Shown piece after piece: positions 26,116 through 34,605 of a DNA stretch of 59,180 nt (the stretch's first letter is position 1; each line of letters starts with the position of its first letter). The stretch is taken from positions 1-59,180 of the forward strand of contig JAOZUQ010000010.1 of NCBI GenBank assembly GCA_029938635.1. The letters run 5' to 3'. Below the pieces are notes generated by a model, which was not told the origin of the DNA, did no database searches, and saw only the letters and a program-made list of their open reading frames with translations. The translations under genes and the position numbers were made by a program. This DNA is from Candidatus Aminicenantota bacterium (lineage in GTDB: Bacteria; Acidobacteriota; Aminicenantia; UBA2199).

Positions 26116-26836
26116 GGAAGGAAAGCTTTCTGAAGAAGAGTTCTATAAAATAATTGAACATTTCCCTTATAAAGATATCGGTGACATCAAACTTGATTTC
26201 CATAGAAAGTTCAGAAGAGGACTGCCGGAAGTGATCTACGGAAGTGGAAAAACTACGGAGCAACTCAGAAAAATAATAAATAAATTTGAAGAGCTGAGTG
26301 AGAATGTACTAATTACAAGGATAAATCAGGAGAAAGCTGAAGAACTTACAGGTGAATTCAAATCCCTAAAATATTATCCGAAAGGTAATATCCTCACTTT
26401 TGACAGAGATATTAAGTCCTCGCTGGAAGGAAAGATCCTTGTCCTCACTGCCGGAGCATCGGATGAAAATGTTGCTGAAGAAGCTTTCCTCTCTGCGAAA
26501 TATTTTGGAAATATCGTTGAGAAAGAATATGATGTCGGGGTTGCATGTATAAATCGTATTCTTGATCTAAGGGAAAAGCTGAATGATTATTCTGTCCTGA
26601 TAGTTGTTGCGGGAATGGAGGGGGCATTACCATCGGTAGTTGCCGGACTGACATCAACTCCCGTGATAGCAGTTCCCACTTCTGTTGGATATGGAGCCAA
26701 TCTTGGGGGGATAGCCGCCCTTTTATCGATGCTTAATTCATGTGCCGGAGGAATGAGTGTTGTTAATATTGATAATGGTTTCGGTGCTGCATTTCAGGCA
26801 ACACTGATAAACCGGAAGATCTGCGGAAAGGGATAG
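26042..26836 (+). CDS. larB: Nickel pincer cofactor synthesis protein LarB
   Basis: A 264-residue protein matching LarB, which carboxylates and hydrolyses nicotinic acid adenine dinucleotide as the first step to the nickel-pincer nucleotide of lactate racemase-type enzymes. Key blocks are RRGLPEVIYGSGKT, VLTAGASDENVAEEAFLSAKYFG, VVAGMEGALPSVVAGL and AVPTSVGYGANLGGIAALL. ATG 26078 (residue 13) fits the usual family start better and is an equally good choice. LarC, LarE and LarA are not in the window. The C-terminal CAGGM motif is intact. Confidence 0.88.
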   Translation: MKGPRIKKNTEQMEEILKEKIKLLKEGKLSEEEFYKIIEHFPYKDIGDIKLDFHRKFRRGLPEVIYGSGKTTEQLRKIINKFEELSENVLITRINQEKAEELTGEFKSLKYYPKGNILTFDRDIKSSLEGKILVLTAGASDENVAEEAFLSAKYFGNIVEKEYDVGVACINRILDLREKLNDYSVLIVVAGMEGALPSVVAGLTSTPVIAVPTSVGYGANLGGIAALLSMLNSCAGGMSVVNIDNGFGAAFQATLINRKICGKG

Positions 26837-26839
26837 ATC

Positions 26840-27328
26840 CTATTTTTTAGAGTACTTTTCTTTAAGTTTTTTATCAACAATATCTGGAACCATAGATTTG
26901 ATCTCACCACCGAACTTATAAATTTCCTTGACCAGTTTTGAACTGAGGAATGAATATGAGATCGAAGGGACCAGGAAAATCGTTTCAATATTATCTTTAA
27001 TACTTCTGTTCATGAGTGCCATTTGAAACTCGATCTCAAAATCAGAGATCGCCCTCAAGCCCCTGACGACTGTGAAGGTATTCTTTCTCTCCAGGTAATC
27101 GGCGAGAAGACCTTCGAAATAATCTATTTCAATGTTTTCCCGGCCTTTGAATGTCTCCTCCATTATTGCCATCCTCTCTTCCAGGGAGAAAAGGTATGTT
27201 TTTGATGGATTTTTCAATGCTGTAACTATTATCTTGTCAAACAGATTCAGGCCCCTTTCGATTATGTCAATGTGGCCGTTTGTGAGGGGATCATATGATC
27301 CCGGATATACCGCTGTTCTCTTAACCAT
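26840..27328 (-). CDS. coaD: Phosphopantetheine adenylyltransferase
   Basis: A 162-residue enzyme that joins 4-phosphopantetheine and ATP to give dephospho-CoA. Class I nucleotidyltransferase motifs are intact: YPGSYDPLTNGHIDII at the N-terminus, FEGLLADY, VRGLRAISDFEIEFQMALMN and the C-terminal SISYSFLSSKLVKEI block in place of ISSTxVRE. It overlaps the preceding P-loop kinase gene by 8 nt, so both are on one message. Confidence 0.96.
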   Translation of the reverse strand: MVKRTAVYPGSYDPLTNGHIDIIERGLNLFDKIIVTALKNPSKTYLFSLEERMAIMEETFKGRENIEIDYFEGLLADYLERKNTFTVVRGLRAISDFEIEFQMALMNRSIKDNIETIFLVPSISYSFLSSKLVKEIYKFGGEIKSMVPDIVDKKLKEKYSKK

Positions 27329-27896
27329 TTTTATCCTCCATCAGCTTTAAGGTTTTTAAAACTTTTTTTTTAAGCTCTTCAAGGCTTTGGTTATTATCAA
27401 TAAAATAATCTGAAATTTCAACACACTTTCCCACCTGTTGTCCGCCTTCAGGTTCATTTATACCCCATTCTCTGTCAAGTCTCATATTGAGCTGGTTATT
27501 ATCTGCAATGTCAGTATCCCTGAGCCTTTCTTTCAACCTTTCCAGGATCAGCTCTCTGTCAGATATTACAGCTATTAAAGAAAAGGGATTCAGGTTCCTT
27601 AGTTCCGTCACCTCATGGGGGTTTCTTATCCCGTCAATGATCCACTTACCTGCAGGTGATCCAGATAGTTTTTCATAGATCCTCTTCCCAAGGATGCCGG
27701 GGCCGCCCTCACTTCTTAATCTGTTCCCTATATCCTGCATTTCACTTCGTGAGACCGGTTTTCCGGCCAAAGCAACTTCCTCTCTGACAATATCAGAGAG
27801 AGATATATATTTATATCCCAATTCCTCAAGGATCTTCACAACTTCACCTTTTCCTGAAGCCATCATTCCTGTAAGGCCAATATGGTCAATTTTCAT
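27321..27896 (-). CDS. P-loop nucleotide kinase, dephospho-CoA kinase or dNMP kinase-like
   Basis: A 191-residue NMP-kinase-fold protein. The P-loop is GLTGMMASGKGEV, followed by YISLSDIVREEVA and a WIIDGIRNPHEV block. RDREWG-like (DREWGINEPEGGQQVGKC) and ISDYFIDNNQSLEEL resemble archaeal UPF0200-type kinases rather than standard CoaE (GLTGGIASGKS). Next to coaD it could perform the last CoA step; next to dCMP deaminase it could act on deoxynucleotides. The start is ATG 27896; a longer TTG reading is rejected. Start context is weak. Confidence 0.7.
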   Translation of the reverse strand: MKIDHIGLTGMMASGKGEVVKILEELGYKYISLSDIVREEVALAGKPVSRSEMQDIGNRLRSEGGPGILGKRIYEKLSGSPAGKWIIDGIRNPHEVTELRNLNPFSLIAVISDRELILERLKERLRDTDIADNNQLNMRLDREWGINEPEGGQQVGKCVEISDYFIDNNQSLEELKKKVLKTLKLMEDKNG

Positions 27897-27906
27897 TTTT
27901 CTGCTG

Positions 27907-28422
27907 TTACCCTTTATACTTATATTTATCTTCAATAATATCTGATTGTTGCCACTCTTTTATCCACTCATCAATTGTAAAAATTTTATAATTTTCTTTC
28001 TCATCGCTCAGTGAACAAATAACTCTGTTTATTCCGCTGTTTATTATCATTTTTTTGCAAATGAAACAGGGGAAGGCATCCAGTTTCTCTCCTGTCGATC
28101 TTGATTTGCCATAAATATACATATCGCCGCCTATTGTACTTACTCCTGCTCTCGCGGCATTTATTATTGCATTCTGCTCTGCATGGACTGACCTGCACAT
28201 CTCATACTGAGTGCCGGAAGGGATATTAAGTTTTTGCCTGAGGCAGAAATTGTGCTCCAATGAGCTTTTTGTTTTTCGGGGAGCTCCGACATAACCTGTT
28301 GCTATGATCTGATCTTCGTTTACAATAATTGAACCGATCAGCACTTTGAGACAGGTAGAACGGCTTGAGACAACTTTTGCAATATCCAGATAATATTCAA
28401 TTTTTTCCGGCCTTTCGATCAT
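27907..28422 (-). CDS. Deoxycytidylate (dCMP) deaminase family protein
   Basis: A 171-residue zinc-dependent cytidine deaminase-fold enzyme that converts dCMP to dUMP for thymidylate synthesis. The zinc motif HAEQNAII is preceded by CRS, and the second cysteine pair lies in FPCFICKKMIINSGI. GGAGGAG 8 nt before ATG 28422 fixes the start; the open frame runs 81 codons further upstream but that part has the composition of a repeat and is not coding. It is the first gene of the deaminase-kinase-coaD operon. Confidence 0.9.
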   Translation of the reverse strand: MIERPEKIEYYLDIAKVVSSRSTCLKVLIGSIIVNEDQIIATGYVGAPRKTKSSLEHNFCLRQKLNIPSGTQYEMCRSVHAEQNAIINAARAGVSTIGGDMYIYGKSRSTGEKLDAFPCFICKKMIINSGINRVICSLSDEKENYKIFTIDEWIKEWQQSDIIEDKYKYKG

Positions 28423-28445
28423 ATGATAATCTCCTCCAGTCAGAT

Positions 28446-28479
28446 CCGGTGTGCCACCGGGGATTCGCAGATGATTATA
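28446..28479 (-). promoter_or_regulatory. Extended -10 promoter and leader hairpin of the dCMP deaminase operon
   Basis: On the minus strand TGGTATAAT gives an extended -10 box (TATAAT at 28479-28474). The leader then forms a perfect hairpin CCGGTG/CACCGG (28446-28451 and 28455-28460) before the GGAGGAG ribosome binding site, which could modulate translation. Confidence 0.5.
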
Positions 28480-28499
28480 CCATAAGGGTAAAAAACATG

Positions 28500-28640
28500 A
28501 AGCACGACAAGGTGAATTCGCCGTGGCGGAGAGAAAGCAACCTGGGATGAACTCGAAGTCCAAAACTCGAAACAACACCAAATTTTCAAAGCACAAATGC
28601 TCCAAACAAGAACATTGAGAAATATCCATTCTTTCTTTTT
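28500..28640. repeat. Degenerate intergenic repeat sequence
   Basis: A stretch with AAGGTGAATTCGC (shared with 39859-39873), followed by CGAAGTCC, CTCGAAAC and AATGCTCCAAA, resembles the left half of the repeat at 41563-41775 (CGAAATCC, TTCGAAATCC, AATGCTCAAAA). It is non-coding in my reading and separates two divergent transcription units. Confidence 0.4.
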
Positions 28641-28643
28641 TAT

Positions 28644-28688
28644 AATGCAACCTTACTGGTTGCATTGGAAAGGTTTTTACTCTACAAT
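28644..28688 (+). promoter_or_regulatory. Promoter with overlapping palindromic operator for the metal-efflux permease
   Basis: TTGCAT (28660-28665) and TACAAT (28683-28688) are 17 nt apart. A perfect inverted repeat, AATGCAACC (28644-28652) and GGTTGCATT (28658-28666) with a 5-nt centre, covers the -35 box. A dimeric repressor bound there would block RNA polymerase. The promoter also shows that the TTG at 28665 cannot be the start of the permease. Confidence 0.75.
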
Positions 28689-28712
28689 TGTCTGAGTATT
28701 AATAACAGAATA

Positions 28713-29921
28713 ATGGGCAAATTTATACAAAAATTTTTTAATGAGACGATCTTTCTTTTTCTTGAGATTAGTCCGTACCTTATTGTCGGGTTTTTCTTTG
28801 CCGGGGTTGTTCATGCTCTTCTGGGCGAGTCTTATATTAAGAAACATTTTTCAAAAAGCGGAATAGCTTCGACAGTGAAGGCCACAATTCTGGGTATACC
28901 TCTGCCGATATGCTCCTGTGGTGTAATTCCCATAGCTGAATCGTTAAGAAAAGACGGAGCCTCAAAAAGTTCTGTTATGTCATTCCTTGTTTCTACTCCT
29001 TCAAGCGGAGTTGATTCCATCTTTGCAACATATGCGTTAATGGGGCCTGTTTTTGCCATATTCAGGCCGATTGCATCTCTTATTTCAGGGATCATTGTCG
29101 GTATAGCCACACATTTTAATGAAAAAGAGAGTGAGGCTTATACTGAAACCGGTAAAGAAGCTGAGAAAGAAAAGAACTTTAAAGATGTATTGGCCTATGG
29201 TTTCAAAGTTCTGCCGTCAGAGATAGCTCAATGGCTTCTGGCCGGGGTAGTTATCGGTGGATTGATCTCTGCTCTGATTCCTCACGATTTTGCCGCCACC
29301 TATCTTTCAACCCCATTCCTGCACTATTTTGTAATTCTGCTTATATCTGTTCCACTTTATGTCTGTGCTACCGGATCTATTCCTATTGCAGCTTCCCTCC
29401 TGATGAAGGGAATATTGCCCGGAGCAGTTCTTGCTTTTCTTATTGCCGGGCCGGCGACGAATACTGTTACACTCTCTTTTGTCTGGAAAAGGCTCGGAAA
29501 AAAAATTGCAGTGATCTATCTGATATCAATAGTACTTACTTCTATTGCTCTCGGGGTTATTTTTGATCTTCTTATGGGGGAATTTAGCATTACTCAGGTT
29601 TCAGCTCACACTCATGCTGAAAGCGGGCCGGGTTTAATTACAGTGATCTCAGGAATAGTATTAGCAATCCTTTTAATAAACAGCAGGTATAATCTGTTCA
29701 GATTGTTCAAAAAAAACATAGAGGAGAATATGGAAAAGATAAAAGTGAGCGATATGACTTGTAATCATTGCAAAATGACTATTACAAATACATTAAAATC
29801 GGTTCAGGGTATCGGTAACCTCGAAGTTCTTGTCGATAAGAAAGAGGTTAGATATGACGGCGAAGCCGGATTGGAATTTGTAAAAAATAAGATCAGAGAA
29901 GCAGGCTTTAAGCCCGAGTAA
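28713..29921 (+). CDS. SO_0444-type (DUF318) metal-efflux permease with a C-terminal HMA domain
   Basis: A 402-residue membrane protein. Two homologous bundles of four to five helices each carry the permease signatures GIPLPICSCGVIPIAESLRKDGAS and VPLYVCATGSIPIAASLLMKG with cysteines in the membrane. After about residue 335 a heavy-metal-associated domain begins (KIKVSDMTCNHCKMTI), with CxxC metal ligands. Such proteins are annotated as copper, zinc or arsenic efflux permeases. The start at ATG 28713 lies about 18 nt behind the predicted transcription start. Confidence 0.85.
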   Translation: MGKFIQKFFNETIFLFLEISPYLIVGFFFAGVVHALLGESYIKKHFSKSGIASTVKATILGIPLPICSCGVIPIAESLRKDGASKSSVMSFLVSTPSSGVDSIFATYALMGPVFAIFRPIASLISGIIVGIATHFNEKESEAYTETGKEAEKEKNFKDVLAYGFKVLPSEIAQWLLAGVVIGGLISALIPHDFAATYLSTPFLHYFVILLISVPLYVCATGSIPIAASLLMKGILPGAVLAFLIAGPATNTVTLSFVWKRLGKKIAVIYLISIVLTSIALGVIFDLLMGEFSITQVSAHTHAESGPGLITVISGIVLAILLINSRYNLFRLFKKNIEENMEKIKVSDMTCNHCKMTITNTLKSVQGIGNLEVLVDKKEVRYDGEAGLEFVKNKIREAGFKPE

Positions 29922-29929
29922 TTATGTTG

Positions 29930-31810
29930 TTAATCTACGAGGTCCTTTGGTACTTTTAAGAAAGGGTTAGTATCATCTTTCTTCTTTTTTTTCTCTTCAG
30001 TTTTCTCTTCTCCATTCTGCTTTGCATCCTCTTGAATTATTACTTTGATATCTTCCTGAAACATCAGTGATTCTCTTTTTAATCTCTGTAGTTTTTTCGG
30101 ATCGTCAGTCTCTATATCTATCAATATTTTCTTTCTTACCGAATCACATTCATCTCTTATATCCTTGCCAAGCTTTTTGTTCTTACTGGAAACCTCAAGG
30201 TAATAAGCGACCAGCTTGATATCCTCTTTAAGTACTTTAATGTCAGCCATTTCCTCTTCGAATGACTCTGCTTCCGAATATTTTTCTTTCAGATCTTCAA
30301 TCTCTGTATTTTCCAGAAGGCCCGAATGGAGGACCCGGATCTCCTTACTGTTTTGTGTAGAGAGGTCAATAGCAGAGACAAGAAGGATTCCGTTAATATC
30401 TATGTTGAATGAAACTTCGATCCTTGGTTCTCCGGCAGGAGAGGGTTTTATTCCGCTGAGAATAAATTTCCCGAGGAGTTTATTGTTTTCTATCTTGTTT
30501 GATTCACCCTGGAAAACATATATCTCGACCTCTGACTGGTCATTTTCTGCTGTGGAGAAAACCATACTCTTTGAGACAGGGATGGTGGTATTCGCCTTAA
30601 CAAGCTTAGTAAACATCCCTCCATGAGTTTTTACTCCCAGGGACATCGCTATTACATCTATGAGAAGAATATCTCTGCTCTCTCCTGTCGTGATAGCACC
30701 CTGTATGGCAGCACCCATTGCGACTATCTCATCAGGATTTGCTTTTTTCCCCGGATCTTTTTTAAAAAATTTTTTTAATCTCTCCTGGATGAATGGTATT
30801 CTGGTAGTCCCGCCTACAAGAAGAATGTCATTAAGATCTTCAGGAGTGATACCTGCAGCTTTAAGAGCTTTTTCACAGATATTTATAGTGTCTTCCACTT
30901 TCTTTGTTATGAGTTTTTCAAACTCCTCTCTGGTGAGATCTTTCTGGAAATTTATGGGGCCTTCATCCGACTCGGCAAGAAACGGGAGGCTGATCTCGTA
31001 TGATAATTCAGATGAAACAGCCTTTTTGCTTTTTTCCGCTTCATCCCTGAGTCTCTGGATCGCCACTCTATCATCACTGAGGTCAACACCTGTATTGTCT
31101 ATTATTTCCTTAATAAATTCCTGGGTCAGCATTATGTCAAAATCGTCTCCCCCTATATTTATATCACCTGCAGTCGCAAGGACCTTGATCACTTCATTCT
31201 GAATGTCGAGGATAGAAACATCAATTGTCCCTCCTCCGAAATCATAAACCAGGATCTTTCTTTCTCCTTTGAGTTTGGTGGAGAAGGAGAGGGAGGCTGC
31301 TGTGGGTTCATTTATAATTCTTTTTACCTTCAGGCCTGCTATTTCACCTGCATCCCGTGTAGACTGACGTTGAGAATCATTAAAATATGCCGGAACTGTT
31401 AGTATTGCACCATCGATAGTATCCTTGATATGATTTTCTGCTGCTCTTTTGAGTTCCATAATTATCATTGCGGAGATCTCTTCAGCAGAATAGAGTACAT
31501 CATCGATCTTTATTTTTAACCTGTCATCTTCTTCTTCGACAATCTCATAATTGAATTGATATAGGTAAGGTTTTACTTCTGAATATCTCTTTCCCATAAG
31601 CCGTTTTACAGAATGAACAGTGTTTGTGTTCATTACCATCTGGCTCTTTGCCGGATTCCCGACAAGGATCTTATTATCCTTTGTAAAAGCTACTAAAGAA
31701 TGCATAATCCTCTCACCCTGAGAACTCAGAGCTATCTCCGCACCATTTTCACCCATGTACGAAACAACTGAATTTGTAGTTCCTAAATCAATACCGATAA
31801 TCTTACCCAT
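29930..31810 (-). CDS. Hsp70 family chaperone (DnaK paralogue)
   Basis: A 626-residue Hsp70: ATPase domain with IGIDLGTTNSVVSY, VPAYFNDSQRQSTRDAG, INEPTAASLSF and VYDFGGGTIDVSI, then a substrate-binding domain from about residue 385. The linker region reads LLIDVIAMSLGVKTHGG instead of LLLDVTPLSLGIET. The C-terminus ends in a lysine-rich segment and FLKVPKDLVD, not in an EEVD-like tail. No grpE or dnaJ lies nearby. This may be a specialised paralogue, although a main DnaK cannot be excluded. AGGAGAGAGG precedes the ATG. Confidence 0.88.
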   Translation of the reverse strand: MGKIIGIDLGTTNSVVSYMGENGAEIALSSQGERIMHSLVAFTKDNKILVGNPAKSQMVMNTNTVHSVKRLMGKRYSEVKPYLYQFNYEIVEEEDDRLKIKIDDVLYSAEEISAMIIMELKRAAENHIKDTIDGAILTVPAYFNDSQRQSTRDAGEIAGLKVKRIINEPTAASLSFSTKLKGERKILVYDFGGGTIDVSILDIQNEVIKVLATAGDINIGGDDFDIMLTQEFIKEIIDNTGVDLSDDRVAIQRLRDEAEKSKKAVSSELSYEISLPFLAESDEGPINFQKDLTREEFEKLITKKVEDTINICEKALKAAGITPEDLNDILLVGGTTRIPFIQERLKKFFKKDPGKKANPDEIVAMGAAIQGAITTGESRDILLIDVIAMSLGVKTHGGMFTKLVKANTTIPVSKSMVFSTAENDQSEVEIYVFQGESNKIENNKLLGKFILSGIKPSPAGEPRIEVSFNIDINGILLVSAIDLSTQNSKEIRVLHSGLLENTEIEDLKEKYSEAESFEEEMADIKVLKEDIKLVAYYLEVSSKNKKLGKDIRDECDSVRKKILIDIETDDPKKLQRLKRESLMFQEDIKVIIQEDAKQNGEEKTEEKKKKKDDTNPFLKVPKDLVD

Positions 31811-31830
31811 TTATTCCTCTCTCCTATTTA

Positions 31831-31859
31831 TTTTTAACATACGACAAAATTAATGTCAA
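31831..31859 (-). promoter_or_regulatory. Promoter of the dnaK-like gene
   Basis: On the minus strand TTGACA (31859-31854) and TAAAAA (31836-31831) are 17 nt apart. No CIRCE-type inverted repeat is visible. Confidence 0.6.
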
Positions 31860-31923
31860 AGTAAATGGCATCCGGATATCCTCTATATAACTGAATTTTG
31901 AATTTTTATAAGATGTTCTTTTG

Positions 31924-31932
31924 TGCTATAAT
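31924..31932 (+). promoter_or_regulatory. Extended -10 promoter of the ftsH operon
   Basis: TGCTATAAT combines a TGn element with a perfect TATAAT (31927-31932). A -35 box is not clear. The predicted start near 31939 excludes the TTG at 31898 as initiation codon and favours ATG 31955. Confidence 0.6.
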
Positions 31933-31954
31933 CAATTCGAAGGATGAGGAAGAG

Positions 31955-33844
31955 ATGAAAGATATGAAAAACTTAAAAAATATAAACCAGAAAAGGCCGA
32001 AAGGCTTCATGTTCTGGATTTTTTCAGGAATAATTATGGTTCTCCTCTACGGAATGTTGTCGGATGTTTCGAGAGGGCGGATAACGAAGATCGATTTCTC
32101 TGATTTTATGAACAGAGTGGAAAAGAAAGAAGTAATATCTGCTTTTATAAAATCAAATGAAATAACCGGAAAACTTGATTCCCCTGACGGTGGCGGGATT
32201 CTCGATTATGAAACGGCAATGCCGCATGAATACCCAGAGTTTATCAGTAAACTCAGAGAGAATGGGGTAAAGATCAAAGTTGAAAAAATTAACAAAGGGG
32301 AATGGATATCTTACTTATTGAGTTTTGCCCCTTTCCTTATACTTATTGCATTCTGGGTAATGATGATGAAGCAGCAGGGTGGCGGTAAAGCATTCTCCTT
32401 CGGAAAAAGTAAAGCAAAGATGTTCACGGGGGAGAAGAATAAGATAACCTTCAAAGATGTAGCCGGAGTTGTTGAGGCTAAGGATGAGCTCCAGGAAATA
32501 ATTGAATTCCTGAAGGAGCCGAAGAAGTTCCAGAGACTCGGAGGAAAGATTCCGAAAGGTGTTCTCCTTGTCGGCGCTCCGGGGACAGGGAAAACTCTCC
32601 TCGCAAAAGCAGTGGCTGGTGAGGCTAATGTCCCATTTTTCTCAATTTCCGGTTCAGATTTTGTTGAACTTTTTGTCGGTGTCGGGGCTTCAAGAGTAAG
32701 GGACCTTTTTGAAGAAGGAAAAAAACACTCTCCATGTCTGATATTTATTGATGAGATAGATGCAGTCGGAAGACAGAGAGGGGCAGGCCTCGGCGGCGGC
32801 CATGATGAGAGAGAACAAACTCTCAACCAGCTTCTGGTGGAGATGGACGGTTTTGATGCAAATGTAGGTGTTATTATAATTGCGGCTACGAACAGGCCCG
32901 ATATACTTGACAGTGCTCTTCTTAGACCCGGAAGATTTGACAGAAGGATATTGGTTTCATCACCCGATGTAAAAGGGAGGGAAGCAATATTTAAGGTACA
33001 TACAAAAAACACTCCAATAGCGAAGGATGTGAACATCAAAGTCCTGGCAAGATCGACACCTGGATTTACCGGTGCTGATATAGCTAATATGGTTAATGAA
33101 GCCGCTCTTTATGCATCCAGGGTCGGGAAGAAAAAGATCGAAATGTCAGATTTCGAATATGCAAAAGATAAAGTCCTCATGGGAGCTGAGAGGAAGAGTA
33201 TGATAATTTCCGAAAAGGAAAAAAAGATCACAGCCTACCATGAAGCCGGGCATGCATTGATGGCTTCATTGGAGAAAGAGGCAGATCCTCTTCACAAGGT
33301 TTCCATAATACCGAGAGGGATGGCGCTCGGAGTCACTCAGCAGCTTCCGATAGATGACAAGTATACTTATTCCAAAGAGTATCTTATGGCACAGCTTTCA
33401 GTTCTTATGGCAGGGAGGATAAGCGAGGAGATTTTCCTCAACCTTCAGACCTCAGGTGCAGGTAATGATTTTGAGAGGGCTTCCTCGATAGCAAGAAAGA
33501 TGGTCTGTGAATGGGGGATGTCATCCCTCGGGCCTGTAAGTTACACCAGCCAGAATGATATGATCTTCCTGGGACGGGATATGATGTCTCATGCAGAATA
33601 TTCAGAGGATACTTCAAGAAAGATAGATATGGAGATCAAGAAAATACTGGACGCAGCTTATAAAAATACAGAGAAAACGATGCTTGCAAACAAGGATAAA
33701 CTGGAAAAGATAGCAATACTCCTTCTGGAAAAAGAGGCACTTTCTGCAGATGAGATAAGTGAGATCCTCGGTAACGGAAAGGCAAAAAAAAAGACTATAA
33801 AAAAGACAACTAAAAAAAAAAAGAAAAAAACAACTGATCAATGA
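31955..33844 (+). CDS. ftsH: ATP-dependent zinc metalloprotease FtsH
   Basis: A 629-residue hexameric membrane protease that degrades membrane and short-lived regulatory proteins, including LpxC in many diderms. Two membrane helices (about 17-33 and 119-137) bracket a small periplasmic domain. The AAA module has GAPGTGKT (207-214), [15 protein letters not shown], and the second region of homology [20 protein letters not shown]. The protease zinc motif is HEAGHA. The C-terminus is lysine-rich. GAGGA before ATG 31955 and the promoter at 31924 support this start. It overlaps cdaA by ATGA. Confidence 0.97.
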   Translation: MKDMKNLKNINQKRPKGFMFWIFSGIIMVLLYGMLSDVSRGRITKIDFSDFMNRVEKKEVISAFIKSNEITGKLDSPDGGGILDYETAMPHEYPEFISKLRENGVKIKVEKINKGEWISYLLSFAPFLILIAFWVMMMKQQGGGKAFSFGKSKAKMFTGEKNKITFKDVAGVVEAKDELQEIIEFLKEPKKFQRLGGKIPKGVLLVGAPGTGKTLLAKAVAGEANVPFFSISGSDFVELFVGVGASRVRDLFEEGKKHSPCLIFIDEIDAVGRQRGAGLGGGHDEREQTLNQLLVEMDGFDANVGVIIIAATNRPDILDSALLRPGRFDRRILVSSPDVKGREAIFKVHTKNTPIAKDVNIKVLARSTPGFTGADIANMVNEAALYASRVGKKKIEMSDFEYAKDKVLMGAERKSMIISEKEKKITAYHEAGHALMASLEKEADPLHKVSIIPRGMALGVTQQLPIDDKYTYSKEYLMAQLSVLMAGRISEEIFLNLQTSGAGNDFERASSIARKMVCEWGMSSLGPVSYTSQNDMIFLGRDMMSHAEYSEDTSRKIDMEIKKILDAAYKNTEKTMLANKDKLEKIAILLLEKEALSADEISEILGNGKAKKKTIKKTTKKKKKKTTDQ

Positions 33845-34599
33845 TTTTTGAGAAAATTGTAAATGCATTTTCACAATTCGGGATCTCTGATATTATTGAT
33901 ATAGTTTTTCTTTTCATTATTTTCTACTATATTCTTCTTCTTATAAAAGGGACAAAATCTTATCAGATGGCGATAGGGCTTGCGCTTATCGGTGTTTTCG
34001 CCATAATTGCAAGCCTGCTGAAACTGACGGCTTTCTCCTTTATCATAGACAATTTCCTGACATACCTGATCATTGCAATTATTGTTCTCTTCCAGGATGA
34101 GTTGAGGAAGGTTCTGGCGGAAATAGGAAGCAGGATGAGGACCAAGTATAACCTTGATCAGAAATCAGAGGTTTCGGATGAGATAGTGAATACGGTTGTT
34201 GCATTGTCATTATCAAAGATAGGGGCCCTGATAGCTATTGAAAGAGAGAACAAGATCATTAATTATGTAAATAAGCCGGTGCCGATAAATACAGAGGTGA
34301 ATAAGGATATTTTATTGACGATATTTACTCCGGGCTCACCATTGCATGACGGCGCTGTTGTAATAAGCAGGGATAAGATCACAATGGCAAAGTGTTTTTT
34401 TCAACTTCCTCCGCTGCTTGAACTTTCTCCGGGAGGTACCAGACATCTGGCTGCAATGGGGATAACTCAACAGACAGATTGTGTAGCAATAATAGTATCA
34501 GAGGAGACCGGTAAAATCTCCATGGCAGTGAATGGAGAATTGATCAGAGGGCTGGACAGAGAAGGGCTCAGAAGCAGGCTTAAAACTTATGAATTGTAG
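33841..34599 (+). CDS. cdaA: Diadenylate cyclase CdaA
   Basis: A 252-residue membrane enzyme making cyclic di-AMP from two ATP. Three N-terminal helices (within residues 1-80) precede the DAC domain. The DGA motif is at 170-172 (SPLHDGAVVI). The second motif, normally RHR, reads R201-H202-L203 in GGTRHLAAMGITQQTD. Linked cdaR and glmM genes make the well-known cdaA-cdaR-glmM operon, which ties c-di-AMP to cell-wall precursor supply. The overlap with ftsH suggests coupled translation. Confidence 0.93.
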   Translation: MIFEKIVNAFSQFGISDIIDIVFLFIIFYYILLLIKGTKSYQMAIGLALIGVFAIIASLLKLTAFSFIIDNFLTYLIIAIIVLFQDELRKVLAEIGSRMRTKYNLDQKSEVSDEIVNTVVALSLSKIGALIAIERENKIINYVNKPVPINTEVNKDILLTIFTPGSPLHDGAVVISRDKITMAKCFFQLPPLLELSPGGTRHLAAMGITQQTDCVAIIVSEETGKISMAVNGELIRGLDREGLRSRLKTYEL

Positions 34600-34605
34600 G
34601 TAAAT

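Noticed and set aside
27321-28422. Kinase plus deaminase as a phage-defence dCTP deaminase system
   Set aside because: The genes are separate, lie in an operon with coaD, and the deaminase has ordinary dCMP deaminase features; kept only as a minor alternative.
28423-28665. Open upstream extension of the dCMP deaminase frame (81 codons)
   Set aside because: A perfect GGAGGAG site sits just before ATG 28422, and the extension has repeat-like composition, a promoter and a leader hairpin.
31898-31954. TTG start giving a longer FtsH
   Set aside because: Extended -10 box at 31924-31932 lies downstream of it and ATG 31955 has a ribosome binding site.
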